From: Diplosphaera chodatii
Lineage: Eukaryota > Chlorophyta > Trebouxiophyceae > Prasiolales > Stichococcaceae
Assembly: GCA_032358165.1 (NCBI GenBank)
Contig: JAALGY010000054.1
Span: 868,001-932,000, forward strand
Reading direction: 5' to 3'
Length of the DNA stretch: 64,000 bases
In this document: one piece after another, positions 47,501 through 58,259 of the stretch
Position numbering within the stretch: the first letter of the stretch is position 1
Layout: each line of letters begins with the position of its first letter
Made by a program: the position numbers and the translations under genes
Notes under the pieces: generated by a model
The model's input: only the letters and a program-made list of their open reading frames with translations
What the model was told of the DNA's origin: nothing
Databases searched by the model: none

Positions 47501-50239
47501 CCCACCACTTCTGGAGAACCAGGCCAGTGCTACACAGGAGCTGATGTGACAGTACAAGGTGACGGCAGCACAAACCATGGCAAGTCGCAGAGGGTGTGCA
47601 GAGCCTGCACGCACCAGGGGCTTTGTGATGGACACGGGCGCGCTCGACACGTCTCCCAGCATCTCGTATGTGATCTGCTGTAGCACATACGTGTTGTCGG
47701 AGGTCATCGCGACATCTGTGCCGTTCAGCTGCAGCGTCGTGATGGCCGCCTGGTTCACATCTGCGCAAATGCAGAGCGCTGTTGGGGGACTAGGATGAAC
47801 ATGGGCACGGGCTTGCACTTATGGGTGGGTTGCTGCCAAGAACGCAATAAGCCTTTGTGTGCCTAACCACTCTGGTGTAGAACCGCACCGTCTGCCAGCA
47901 GCAGCTTCTGGATGATGGGCGTGGCAGCGAGCTTGTGGTCCAGTTCGGATGCGCGTGTGCCGTTCAGCGCCGCCAGCAGGTCGTCCTGTTGATAGAAAGT
48001 GCCAACCTCAGCGCAGCTGACGGGACGCACTCCATGCATAGCAGCAGCACCTTCAGCATGTTGCGCCTCGACACAAGGGCAGGCGGGAGACCCCGCATCG
48101 GATGGTTGCACGGAAACGAGTGGGTGCAGCCTGGACTTGCCTGGCGTGGCAGGGGCGTCAGGCCGGGCACGTCGCTGTTGGTGTTGTAGCCTGGGCACAC
48201 CCAGCAAATGGAATCAGCATGCAGCATCGTTGTTTCCCCAAGGAATGCCGTCAGTGTTGCGCGCAGTGTGATTCAGGTCGGAAGGCCAAGACGTGGGGTC
48301 TCACCCTGGAGCTGGACATCGGAGATGTAGTTGCCCACTTTTGCCTTTGTGATCACATCAGGCATGTCATACACCTGCAATAAAACATCTTCAAGCTGGT
48401 TTTGTTTATCGGGGAATCCTCGCCAGGGCTTATAACCCATCAGTCTTGTGCGACAGCCGCTTCCTTTCTGCAAGACGGTCAGGCGCTGACACCCCAACAA
48501 CTCACAGCATTGTTGGTGTCCTCGATCCTGACGCTGAAGGGGGCGCCGCCGGTCACCAGCCCGCGCCACAGCCCCGTGTTGCCCTGCACCCGTCCGACAG
48601 GCTGCCACTTGCCGGCCCCTGCACGCAGCACAGGCACGCTTCGCCATGCAGTGCACGCGCATGCTCGTCCACTTGCTGGCTTAGGCCTACGGGGCACGTG
48701 GGCTGACGCACGCTTGCCAGGCAGCAGGTCACACAGGGCGGCCGCTCACCCGACTGCAGCCGGACGCCGGTGATGTCCTGGTCGCTGTCGGCCACCGAGA
48801 CGAAGGCGAGGGTCATGAGCAGCCCGCCGGTCTGCCGCTCCACATCGGCCACGTGCACCACAATATTCCCCACGGGGTTGCAGGGCACCTGTGACCAGAC
48901 ATTGCTGCCAAGTTTTCCAGACCAGCGGACACGACTTCGATACCCTGTGAAAGATCTGGGCCATTTGGGTTATCAAGCCACCTGCCGCTGGGGAAAATTG
49001 CAAAGTGCGAAGGTGCAGAGTGTCAAGGCAGCTGTGCTTGCGCCACGCTCAGAAGGCCGCACCACACGGTATTGGACGAGTACTTGCGAGACGTTGGCGG
49101 GAACCAGGCTGGAGGTGTAGGTGTCCACGGGGAGCTGGAGCTCATTGGGGCTGCATCTGCTGCCGCAGTTGTCCACGACTTGCACGATGAAAGGCCGTGT
49201 CGTGGTGCAGTTTTTCTGCGGCAGGTTGCACGCCGTCACTGTCAGGGCCAATCTGGTCCTTTGTACATCACAACGTGAAGCGGGTATGCATAGCAACATG
49301 CAGAATCGACATCATGCAGCACCTTTCAGTGGCATCTGCTGGCCTCACCTGCAGGCATCTGATCTGGATGCAGCTGCCGCAGACGCGCCCAGGGTTGACA
49401 GCCGACACCGACGCCACGTTCATGCGAGGGAACAACGTCTGCGATACATCGCCATAGCCGCAGACTCCTTCGACTGCGGGGCCCGATGCCACCTGGAGCA
49501 TGCAGAACATAATGTAACTCGCAAGGCGCATCAGCTGCCCTGCAACAACCAGCGTGCCATGTGCGAGCCCGCATGGCAGCAGCCGACCTGGACCATCTGT
49601 TGCCAAATGAGCTGCACAATCAGGTGATCGGCCGAGAACGCTCGTTGTTATTGGAACTGTGGCATTCTGAAGGTGCCATGTAACCACCAGCTGCAGTAAG
49701 CCAGGACAGCATGCGACACCAGCTGCAGCTGGGCCTCAACAGCATGCACACTCGTCGCGTGGATGTTGCACAACATGACGCAGGTAATGCGTGAGCGCAA
49801 GCGTCAGAGGGCTGGTGAGGGATGGCAGCGTAATGACAGACACAACGGATTGCTGCACCCCCAGGCTAGAGAGCACGTCTCAAAAGCCGGCATCCAGTCT
49901 GCTAGCGCTTCCTCGTGATCAGTGGATTTGCCGCTGAGGCGGTGCCACGGCTTGGCGCCGGCCCAGCCCCGCGGCCCGCGCCCCAAGCCGACCCACCTTC
50001 GGTTTGCCGAAAGGGGTGCTCCGGCCCATGATCCAGCCCTTGGCCAGCGGCAGGACGCCCGCATCCAGCTGCACCGGCGCCGGCGTCTTCACGGGGGCCG
50101 GCTTTGGAGTCGCCTTGGGCGCCGGCTTGGGCACGGCCTTGGCGGCCGGCGCGGGTGCCGTGGCCTTGGCTGATGCCGCACCAGCCGGCAACACCGCGGC
50201 CAGCGCCAGCAGCACGCAGGCAAAAGCTCGCCACCTCAT
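41595..50239 (-). CDS. Transmembrane expansin-like protein with long cytoplasmic tail
   Basis: Twenty or more exons. Exon 1 (50239-49997) is a signal peptide (MRWRAFACVLLALAAVLPAG), then Lys/Pro/Ala linker repeats and GWIMGRSTPFGKPK. The exon from 49492 reads EGVCGYGDVSQTLFPRMNVA and VCGSCIQIRC, the barwin-like double-psi beta-barrel of expansins. It continues at about 49250-49075: TACNLPQKNC, FIVQVVDNCGSRCSPNELQL. Exons near 48890-48750 (VPCNPVGNIVVHVADVERQT) and 48617-48509 (GKWQPVGRVQGNTGLWRGLV) fit the expansin C-terminal (CBM63-like) domain. Further ectodomain exons carry NGT sites. A transmembrane helix is made by splicing 47133-46911 (VGGIIGIAVGGGLLLLA) to the exon ending near 46658 (IVFIVCCARRQRR, a basic stop-transfer). 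The rest, down to RKRGSSDGGRSRSSPAKPSA and a stop at 41597-41595, is Ser/Pro/Ala-rich and probably disordered and cytoplasmic. Expansins loosen walls non-hydrolytically; an anchored form with a tail is unusual. A split into two genes is not excluded. Confidence 0.6.
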
Positions 50240-51148
50240 GTCTGTGTTTGTGGCTTACTGGCCTCAGGCCTACGCTGCACGCATGATCGGGCCGGTACGT
50301 GCAAGGTGAGCATGTCCCCCTGTCCTGTCATTTCGTTTGCCCCAGCTGTCGTCCGGCATTTCGACCGTTGGGTTACGTACTCCAAGGGTTTATTGGGTCG
50401 GCTGTCTTTGTCTCTTTGATGACTTCCAGCAGCGCTCTGCGGCGGCACAACGTGCGGTGCGGTGCGGAGATGAGTGGGAGATGGCGCTGCGTGCGGACAC
50501 TTCCATTATGCTTACAGGTGCGGCACCAATCATCATGGCCATGATGAGCTCACAAATGCTCCAACCAGGAAAAGACTTCCTGTTACCACATCACCTGACT
50601 TCAGTCCAACACCAAGCATGGCTGCCAACACAATGCGCAGCGCAGCATCCTCAAAAAGCGGGAGGCAGAAGCAGAGTTTTTTGAATGATGCAACATTAAT
50701 CAAGGAACATGTTGCCAGCGTCAAGTGCATGAGACCACTGAGCTGCCCGGTCCAACATGAACAACATGCACAGCAGCATATTGCACAAGCAAGTGCTTGA
50801 CTTGCACACAGACAGATGTCAGAAACGTGGGCTGGATATGGCCGTAAGCCAGGTCTCCACCTCAAGCTGGCGAAATGTAATTATGCTATGCGAATCCCCT
50901 CACAATCGGCCCAGACGCCGTGCTTAGCAGTTTACCGCCCTCGGGGCAAACAAGAGTGAGCAGTGCTCAGTGCAGCACTGGTGGCTTCGCTGTGGACCAT
51001 GCTTCGTCTAGAATCCGGATCAAGGCATGCGATCCCCTTGATGCTTCCCATATTTCGGCCGCCTCACGGCGATAGTAATAATAGTGGTGTGGGCGGGGCC
51101 AAAACTGGTGCGGGCTGCAGCTGCATCGCCGTGCGCAAGCGCCGCGCC
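50240..51148. other. Intergenic region upstream of the expansin-like gene
   Basis: About 900 bp between two minus-strand genes. It holds the expansin-like promoter and the 3' flank of the tail-anchored gene. No exon is supported. Confidence 0.45.
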
Positions 51149-54100
51149 TCAGACGAACTCGTGCGCAACGCTGTAGATGACCCAGCCGCTGATGGCCGCC
51201 AGCAGAAAGGCCTCCAGGCCATGCAGGCTTGGAGGCTGGGTGTGCTGCAGCAGGTGCTGCAGTGCCGGCACGTTGAGGGGCTGAGCTCTGGCAGCTGCCG
51301 GCTCAGATGCTGCTGTGACGACGGCAGGCACGGCTGTCTTGCCGGGCTTGCTGATGCTGCGGCGGTGGCTGCTGCGGGGCGAGGTCATCACTCGCGTCTC
51401 CACCCGGTCGATGACACGCTGCAGCAGGTCGTTGCCGGGTACCCTGGCAGCTGGGACTGGCGTGGCATTTGCTGCTGCGGGAAGCGGGGGCGGCGGCGCT
51501 GCAGGGGGGGTGCCGGGCGCCTCCAGGCTGGCGCGCTGCTGGTCGCCGGAGCGGCGGCGCTCCAGGCTGAGGCGCCGGTGCTGCAGCTGGCGCTGGAACT
51601 GGCGCAGCGCCAGGTCGGCCTCGAGTGCGGGGGCCGGAGCCGCCAGCGATCGCAGCTCGGCGCCCGGGAACGCCTGCGCAAGCGGCACACAGAGTTGCAG
51701 AGGGGAAACTCACAAAAGCAGCTGCCGCAAAGTCAACCTCAGGATGGTGCAGTCACTCAAGAGAAGAGCTCGGCTGCTGCTCTCACCTCAGACAGCTGGC
51801 GTGGGGAGTGCGTAATGGCGTGTTCAGCCGTCCAGCGGTCCACGCGGACCTGGCGCTCGTGTGCAAAGGCGTCAAGGCCACGTGCGGGAGGCACACGCGG
51901 GTCCATGGCGCTCTGCGGGCGGGGAAGCTCGTGCGTCAGTGACGGTCTCGGTCTGCACTTGCATGTTTGGTCGACAACACCCACTAGGCGGCTAGCTATC
52001 AATGATGGTGTTGCCCAACTCTGCACCTGGACAACACCCTCGCGGCGGATGGTGCCGGCCGCGGCGGCAGTCAGGCCGCAGGTGGCAGGCAGCGGGAGCG
52101 GGTTGCGGTGCTGCAGCACCTGCCCATCCCACACCATGTTGCCCGGCAGCCACACCTGCACAGCATCGCAGCAAGCAGCTCGCATCAGCAACCTGTGCAG
52201 GGTCTCGACGAGAAGCAGATGTCTTCAGGGAACAGCAACAACCGAGTGGGGCACTTGGCACTTGCCAGTCGTCACCTGGTCGTCAGTGGCAAACAGGCCC
52301 AGGCCGCCGCTGCGGGCGAAGGGCGCATGCGCGGCGCGGCTGCAGAAGTCGGTGGTGTCGCTGTCGAAGCCGTCGCCCTCAAACTGGTTGGGCCGCTCCA
52401 TGAAGTCCCAGTCGCAGCGGGCCCTGCTCATGGTCGCAAAGGGGTTTGGCGGCTGGCCGTCGAGCGTCTCCGCAGCCGGCGGCAGTGGGGCCAGGGGGAC
52501 TGTTCCCGCCTGGACCAGCAGCCGCGCGAACGGCCCGGCGCTCTTGGCCGATGCGAAGGGGGTGGGGTTAGCCGCTGCGGGCCCGCTCCAGGGCTGGCCC
52601 CCCGCCCGGGGGGGTGCGGTGGCGAAGGGGTTGGAGGCCGCCGATGTGAAGGGGTTGGAGGGGGCCGCCGCGGGGGGCGGCGGTGGGTAGGCCCCGCCGG
52701 CCGGCAGGCTGCGGGGCGCGCCGGCGGTCATGCTGGCGTCGCGGACGATGGGGCGCGGCCAGCCGCCGGCCTGCCCCAGGGGCGCCTGCGCGGCCAGCAG
52801 CCCGTCCATCGCCATCGCGGACGGCGCCGAGCACGGGCGCGCCAGCACAGCGGGCTGCATGGACGGAGGATAGCGGCCGTGAGCATGGGGCTGAGCAGCA
52901 GTGGCTTGCATCCGCAGTGCTGCTGGGTGAAATGTCCTGCGGAATGGCCTTGGTGAACTGGACGAGCGACATCAGAGCACACACCTGGTCCTCAGGGATG
53001 GTGGGCTCCGCCGACAGGACGCTGCGCAGGGGTGTGAGGACATCCTGCGTGCTGTCGCCAGCGTGCGAGTGCCGCCGCCGGGAGTTGAAGCTGCCCGCAG
53101 GTGATGGGCCGTCGTTGCCCAGCGAGATCAGGCGCCTGCGCAAGAAGGGGGACTGTCGTCAATAGTTGCTGTGGCCACCAGATGGGTAACACGAGAGTGC
53201 TTCCCCGTGTGAATGTCAACATAGAACGAAGCAGGGAGCACAAGCATGAGGGTGCAGCTGCACGCAGGACTCACAGGAAGGTGCCGCTCTTGCGCTTCAT
53301 GTGGATCACGAACTCGCTGCTGCGGCGGCGCACGCGCTCCGCGCGGGACTCCGACTCCGCGGACTGGGACCCGATGGCGGCGTCGGTGCTGCGGCTGCCG
53401 GCGCCGCGGCGGGGCCCCCGCCTCAGCAGCGGCAGCACCGGCGCCAGCTGCATGCCCAGCAGCGCCGCCAGCCCCTCCAGCACGCACACATCCCTGCGCG
53501 ACACGGCCTCGGTGGTTAGCGGACAGCATCAAGGGGGCAGTGTTGCAGGCACCAGCGTTGCTTCCCGGTGCAGTATGCTGGGACAGTAGGTGTGGCCCCC
53601 TCAAGGTACAGTACCAGGTGCGGTGGCGGTGGCGGTGCGCCGGGCAGGGTGCCCCAAGGATGGAGTTGGGTGAGGCAATGCTGCAACTGCAGCCTTTCAA
53701 TGATGCGACACCAGGACAGCTGCAAGGAACACACGCAAGCACGAGGGGGAGCTCACTGGGGGGTGAAGCCCGCGTGGGGTGCCGCCAGCTGCAGGTACAG
53801 CACGGCGCTGCTGCTGCTGGTGTCGGACAGCCAGTCGGCGGAGTGGCGGCGGAAGGGGCGCCACCTGCCCGGCCTCGCCAGCGGCACGCCGGTGCGCAGG
53901 GTGTCGGGGGCGGCGCCGGCGCTCAGGCTGCACGCCTGCGCGTCCTGCGCGCTGCCGCGGTCCCTGATCTGCACCAGCGGCTGCCGCACGCTGCCGCTGC
54001 ACGCCGTGGCGATGAACACCTTGCGGCCGGCGATGACCTCGACGCTGTAACATGGCACATTGACGTCAGGGTCATCGGCTGAGTTGGCTGTCGGGCGGGT

Positions 54101-54374
54101 GTGATATCCGGAGATTTGGAAGATATGTTGCGTCATGGCCACCCCGCGCCAGTTTGGGGCTGGGCTGGCGCCAAATGCGCATGGAGCCTCTAGCTATGAC
54201 GAAAAGTGAGCGGACTGCTCACCTGCAGCGGGCGGCGCGCGGGAAGGCGGCGGCGAGCGCCTTTTGCAGCGCTGCCTGGCGCGCGATGCCGGTGCCCAGC
54301 TCCGCCTGCTTCGGCTGCATCGTCAGCGCCTGGCATAGGCCGCCTGCCAGCTCGGCCAAAGGTCCTTGCTCCAT
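51149..54374 (-). CDS. Predicted tail-anchored protein with NPF motifs
   Basis: The start at 54374 gives MEQGPLAELAGGLCQALTMQ and continues to FPRAARCR. Further exons: about 54052-53758 (VEVIAGRKVFIATACSGSVR; SSSSAVLYLQLAAPHAGF), about 53516-53275 (VCVLEGLAALLGMQLAPVLP; SSEFVIHMKRKSG), about 53143-52990 (RRLISLGNDGPSPAGSFNSR) and about 52860-52275. The last is Pro/Ala-rich with three NPF motifs (SNPFTSAASNPFATAPP and PPNPFATM) plus the acidic DGFDSDTTDF. Later exons are charged. The final exon (to 51149) has RQFQRQLQHRRLSLERRRSG and ends EAFLLAAISGWVIYSVAHEF, a C-terminal membrane helix with almost nothing after it, as in tail-anchored proteins. NPF motifs bind EH-domain endocytic adaptors, so a role in vesicle traffic is plausible. 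I do not recognise a named family. Confidence 0.55.
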
Positions 54375-55322
54375 TGTCTGCTGCGCGTCTTGCGCCGGAT
54401 GGGGCCCTGCACGAGCGACAGCCGATGTTAGTCATGCGCATCGCTTTCACGCCCGCCACCGGCTGACTGTAGTGCCGTCCAGCGGCGGCCTCCTGCGCAC
54501 GGCGTGGCTCATGCAATGCACCGTAGACTCATGCTGTACGCAGATGGCGACGGCCCGCAGTTTTAGACGCCAGCAGGCGATCAACGGCGTCGCCGGAGGT
54601 TGCCCAGACAAAGTAGTAGCGCCAAGCGACTGCAGCCGATGCACGACAGCACAGCTGCAGGGGCGATGCACGGCGCGTGTGTGACATGACACTGCCGCGA
54701 TTCAGCTCACCCGGACAGTCCCCCGGGCGCGCGGCGTCACAGAACGGCAATGTGCAATGTGCTGGGGCTGGGTCACCAGCAGGGCGTGACGGGCTGACGC
54801 AACGGGCCAAAAGCCGTGTCCGGGGGGTTACACACAGTGAACGCAGCGTCACTGGTGTGCGGCCAGGCGCGCGGCGCAATTGGATTGTCTGCTGCCGGCC
54901 GGTGTACCTGGCGCCCTGGGGGAGAAGGTGCGGCAGACTCCTGGCTGGGGTTGCCCAATCTCTAAAGCGGCGCCACCGCCAGTACGCGCTCGGCCGGCCG
55001 CCGTGCTCGGGTCTAGTCGATGAAACCACTTGTGCAAGTGACTAATGATGAAAAGTTGGCTGGGTCATTGGCCGGTGGGAGGTGTCTTGTGCGAGGCGCT
55101 GTAGTCAGCCGCAAAAGTGGACCCAGATGAGATTGGCTGGATCTCCGAATCTGGCCGCCGGTACAACGCTGACATGGCGGAAGCTGCAGGCTACCTTCGA
55201 AATTTGTGATGAGCAGCGCTCGCCGGAAATCCTTTCAGATCGACAGATTGCGATGGGCTGGGCCGGGTGCGTCGCAGGGCGTCGGGTGTTGCGGGTAAGC
55301 AGCGCTTACCAGTGCCTGAGAG
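54375..55322. other. Intergenic region
   Basis: About 950 bp between two minus-strand genes, containing the promoter of the tail-anchored gene. I see no exon or repeat with support. Confidence 0.45.
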
Positions 55323-57831
55323 CTAACAACCACAGGTGCACACTGCTACGCAGCCGCGCTGCCCAGCGCCACGCCAGATGTTGTCACCCAAGCCACGTCT
55401 CCGTCTTGTGGTCCCCTGCACAGCGGCGGCGAGGTAAGTGAGCGGCGCACCGGCGACCACAGCAATTGCCGTGCCATCTGCGTGAGGACTACAGTGGTGG
55501 GTCAGGTGCAGCGGTATTCTGTGACGCCATGTGCGATGCCCCGCCAAGGCGCCCGGTTGGTGATCACCAAACAAATGCCCCGTGCATGACCCGCCTGTCA
55601 TGACGGTGCCGCGGGCCGAGACGGTGCGGGTGCTCCAGTCCTGCCGCGCCGCCTCGAAGGACGTGGTGTCGCGGCGGCGCTCCACCGCCGAGGGGCCCCG
55701 CTTCCGCCGCAGCCGCTGGTCCTTCGCGAACTGGTGCAGCGCCGCGATGCGGGGCTGCTGCGCCGGCGTGAAGCGCCCCTTCCGCTGCGCCAGCTCCTGC
55801 GCATCAGCAAAGCGCCGGCTGTACTATGGCAGACAGGAAGCACTTCGCTTTTGTGTCAGAAGTCTAGGCGGTGCACTTGCACATGCAGCAGTCGAGTGTG
55901 TCGTCAGCCCCTGGGTAGTCTGCAGCACACCTCGACGGCGATCTCGGTGGACAGCTGCGCCCAGGCCTTCCCGCACGCCGCCTGCATGCTGTCGAAGCAG
56001 TCCAGCAGCGCCGCCCGCCGCATGCAGTCCGCCTCCTGCCCAGCGGCCACTCTGAAGTGAACCGGCTGAACGCTGCCCACATGCGCGCGTGTGCACTCAC
56101 TCCAGTAGGAGGACACCCCGCACTTTGACTGCACCTGCGCGCCCCGCCTGCAATGCATGCACAGCACGGCACTGCTCCCCACCTGGGGCGTCCAGGCGGC
56201 AGCGGCGGTCTGCTGCTCCTCCCGCGCCTGCTGCTGCTCCAGCACCTGCTCCAGGCCGAAGGGGTCCGCCTCGGGGCCCGGCGCCCCGCTTGGCGGACTT
56301 GGCCGTGGGGCCCCTGCTGCCTGCTGCTCGGGCGGGCCTGCCAATTCACCTGGTTCCCCACCCGCACCCCGCTGCTCTGCTGGCTGCTCCCCAGCTGCTG
56401 CAGCGGCGTCCGCTGTCGTGGCGCCAGCAGCGGGCCGCTCAGCGTCCGGCTGCGGTGTGCCCAAGTCTGCTCCAGCTGGTCCTGTCGCGGGCGTGGCTGC
56501 CTGCTGGGCCACAGCGCCGCTGGCGTCAACCCGCAACCTCGCCTGTACAAGATCACGCTACAAAGAATGTCAGCGGTGGCTGCCTGACACGGAGCTCAAA
56601 CACGTTGTCTCAGAAGTGCGACCAGAGCAAGTGGCAGCCGACCTGTGTATTGACAAAACACCCTACCTGCAAGGCCGCCATAATGGCATCATCATCTTCC
56701 GACGCTTCTGGCAATGCACCGACATGCTGTTTGATGACGCCAACCGTGCGGTTGAATTGGAACGAGTCGTCCGTCGCCAACTGCAGCGCCCAAACTCGTG
56801 TTAGTCAGCACAGAGACCGCCTGCACACGATGGCATTATTGCTAGGGTGGCACCTTGCAGAGCCCAAGAGCATCTGCAGCCACAACCTACGTGCGGAATG
56901 CCGCCTGACAGATGACTGCAGAGCATGGTCTTCGACTGTAACGAGAAGCACCACCCGCATGTGTGTCACTTGCCTGCGGCCGCAGCACCGCCCACAGGCC
57001 GTACACGTCCAGCTCCACGAGCTCCGAGGCGCTGAACAGCTGCTTCGCTTTGCTGGCAGCCGTGAACAGCTTGCTGTACTCCCTGCGCAGCTCTGGCTGG
57101 TCCGCCTGCAGGGTGCAGTCGTTGATGCAAACTCAACACTTCTGTGCAGCGACACGTCACCCAGATGCCAGAGGTTTGCGATGCTCAACCCTTTGGCAGG
57201 TGCACATGCTGTGCCGCGCCCCAGCAGTGTACTGCATATCCCCCTCACGGCTGGTGTTGCTCGACAGCATGCTCACTCGTGCGGGGTCCGCCATGGCGGC
57301 GCGCAGTGCTGCAAAGACCGCGGGGCCATGCTGCGCCGCCGTGAGGCTGCCGCTCGCCAGCAGCTGCCGCAGCAGTCCGGCTGCCTTCGGAAACTTCCTG
57401 GCGCTGCCGATGTGCGACGTGAGCTTCTTCAGCGCCACGGTCACGGGGTCCGGCTCTGGGTCCCCTGCCGACAGACCGTGTGCCGAGGAAATTGCCACGG
57501 ATGTCTGCAGTGTCGGTCGGTGCACTATCGATTCACTTTACAAAACACCTGCAGCAACCTTCCTCATGTGCACATGCACCTGGAGGTGGTGGCGGAGGTA
57601 CTAGATCCTCTGGAGGACCTGTCTCCGCGACTTCCCCGTCTGCATTGCACGCAGCGGCGACTTCAATGTGCACGTGCACGCGCATGCTCATCACTCACGC
57701 ACACACACCACGCTTGTGTGCTTTCATCTGCGCAGCACGCGCTTGCTCTTGTGGAAGGAAGCAGGCGCTAGACGCTTTGACTTCTGAGGGGTCATACCTG
57801 TCCTCTGCCGCTTCGCTGTTGGCTCCTCCAT
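55323..57831 (-). CDS. Unknown, probably nuclear protein
   Basis: Exons 57831-57798, 57639-57580, 57524-57277, 57105-56974, 56780-56667, 56542-56183, 56035-55931 and one starting at 55796 join in phase. The protein starts MEEPTAKRQRT, with a basic KRQR that could be a nuclear localisation signal, then DGEVAETGPPEDLVPPPPPP. A helical core follows: VALKKLTSHIGSARKFPKAA, LLRQLLASGSLTAAQHGPAV, REYSKLFTAASKAKQLFSAS, LVELDVYGLWAVLRPQ, DDSFQFNRTVGVIKQHVGAL. A disordered Ala/Pro/Glu region leads to DPFGLEQVLEQQQAREEQQ. The end has CMRRAALLDCFDSMQAACGK and RKGRFTPAQQPRIAALHQFA, then Arg-rich sequence. The fourth intron is GC-AG. The helical core looks conserved but I cannot name the family. The 3' end at 55323 is a guess. 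Confidence 0.55.
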
Positions 57832-58259
57832 GCCACACCCTGCCAGGATGAGGATCCGGGGCTGTCGACTCGAGACAGCGCAAGCAAGTGCAGTATTGTA
57901 CAACAATTGAAGATCGCAGACCAAAGCGTGTTGCTCTAAATGCAGATGTTCACGTTGGGTGGACCTCTGGACCAGCCTCATGCAAACTACGTCCAGCATC
58001 CGGGGTTTGATAGCCGTTGGGGTGTGTATAAACCTTCTCAGATGAAGTGCTGTTTGCTGCTGCAGATCTGACGAATGCATCTCCTTGTGCACATGGATGC
58101 GAGTGCATGTATCCTGGAATGGCCGAGCATTACACACCATGCACGCAATCGCACAGGAAGGCCATCCAGCTCATGCCCGGGTGCCCAAGTCAGGATGTCA
58201 TACGAGTGTCAACAATGTGCACTCGTGTGCGCACTTGACCTCTGGAAAGAGGATGCCAC
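57832..58259. other. Intergenic region
   Basis: Between the start of the unknown nuclear-type gene and the stop of eIF3m, both on minus. Nothing coding is supported. Confidence 0.5.
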
